Shown here: positions 7,125-7,145 of the stretch, piece by piece
How positions within the stretch are numbered: position 1 is the first letter of the stretch
How the letters are laid out: each line of letters begins with the position of its first letter
From: JBCCMF01 sp038747545
Lineage (GTDB): Bacteria; Bacteroidota; Rhodothermia; Rhodothermales; JBCCMF01
Assembly: GCA_038747545.1 (NCBI GenBank)
Contig: JBCDJT010000191.1
Coordinates: 1-7,145, forward strand
Direction: 5' to 3'
Length of the DNA stretch: 7,145 nucleotides
Translations under genes and position numbers: made by a program
Notes under the pieces: generated by a model
Told to the model about the DNA's origin: nothing
Databases searched by the model: none
Seen by the model: only the letters and a program-made list of their open reading frames with translations

Positions 7125-7145
7125 AAAACCGCATAGACTCTAGCC

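Larger units (their letters stand above)
6891..7145. other. Gene-free 3' region after leuD
   Basis: No coding region is supported in the last 255 bases. Antisense open frames here consist of translated repeat units (SERSER/PKTE-like) and overlap leuD in antisense, so I do not accept them. Most of the region is copy B of the composite repeat. The final 21 bases (7125-7145, AAAACCGCATAGACTCTAGCC) are less repetitive. Since the matching tail of copy A ends three bases before a start codon, a further gene may begin just beyond the window (inference). Confidence 0.6.

Noticed and set aside
6874..7134. Minus-strand open frame encoding SEASVPKPKTE-like repeats
   Set aside because: The periodic peptide follows from translating the tandem 30-base DNA repeat. 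Copy A gives a similar but diverged peptide, and nothing else supports coding.

Overview
The window is a compact block of branched-chain amino acid genes, all on the + strand, in the order ilvB (3' end only) - ilvN - ilvC - leuB - leuA - leuC - leuD. Each gene was recognised from conserved family motifs visible in its translation. The DNA is GC-rich. Most starts lack a Shine-Dalgarno sequence and several follow a purine-poor CACGC-type leader. LeuC and LeuD belong to the subtype also found in plant plastids. Together this suggests a GC-rich member of the Bacteroidota/Rhodothermota side of the tree (Salinibacter-like), but that placement is an inference and was not tested by any search.

Layout. 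1-307 is the end of the acetolactate synthase large subunit. 307-888 is its regulatory small subunit, starting on the stop codon of ilvB (TAATG). 921-1961 is ketol-acid reductoisomerase. 1984-3084 is 3-isopropylmalate dehydrogenase. 3085-3244 is a 160-base gap holding a very strong hairpin (3157-3189) and a small open frame that overlaps the leuB stop. 3245-4858 is 2-isopropylmalate synthase. 4858-6156 is the large subunit of isopropylmalate isomerase, again starting through a TAATG overlap. 6157-6323 is a gap filled by a composite repeat. 6324-6890 is the small subunit of the isomerase. 6891-7145 holds a second copy of the same composite repeat and no gene.

Function. IlvB/IlvN and IlvC carry out the first two steps shared by the valine, leucine and isoleucine routes. 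LeuA, LeuC/LeuD and LeuB then convert 2-ketoisovalerate to 2-ketoisocaproate, the leucine precursor. The dihydroxy-acid dehydratase (ilvD) and the transaminase (ilvE) needed to complete the routes are not in the window. Any operon promoter would lie upstream of it.

The enzymes are ordinary and I see no new enzymatic system. The less ordinary material is between genes: the leuB-leuA hairpin with its overlapping small frame, two diverged copies of a composite repeat bracketing leuD, a 30-base tandem period inside the second copy, and recurring CACGC leaders in front of start codons.
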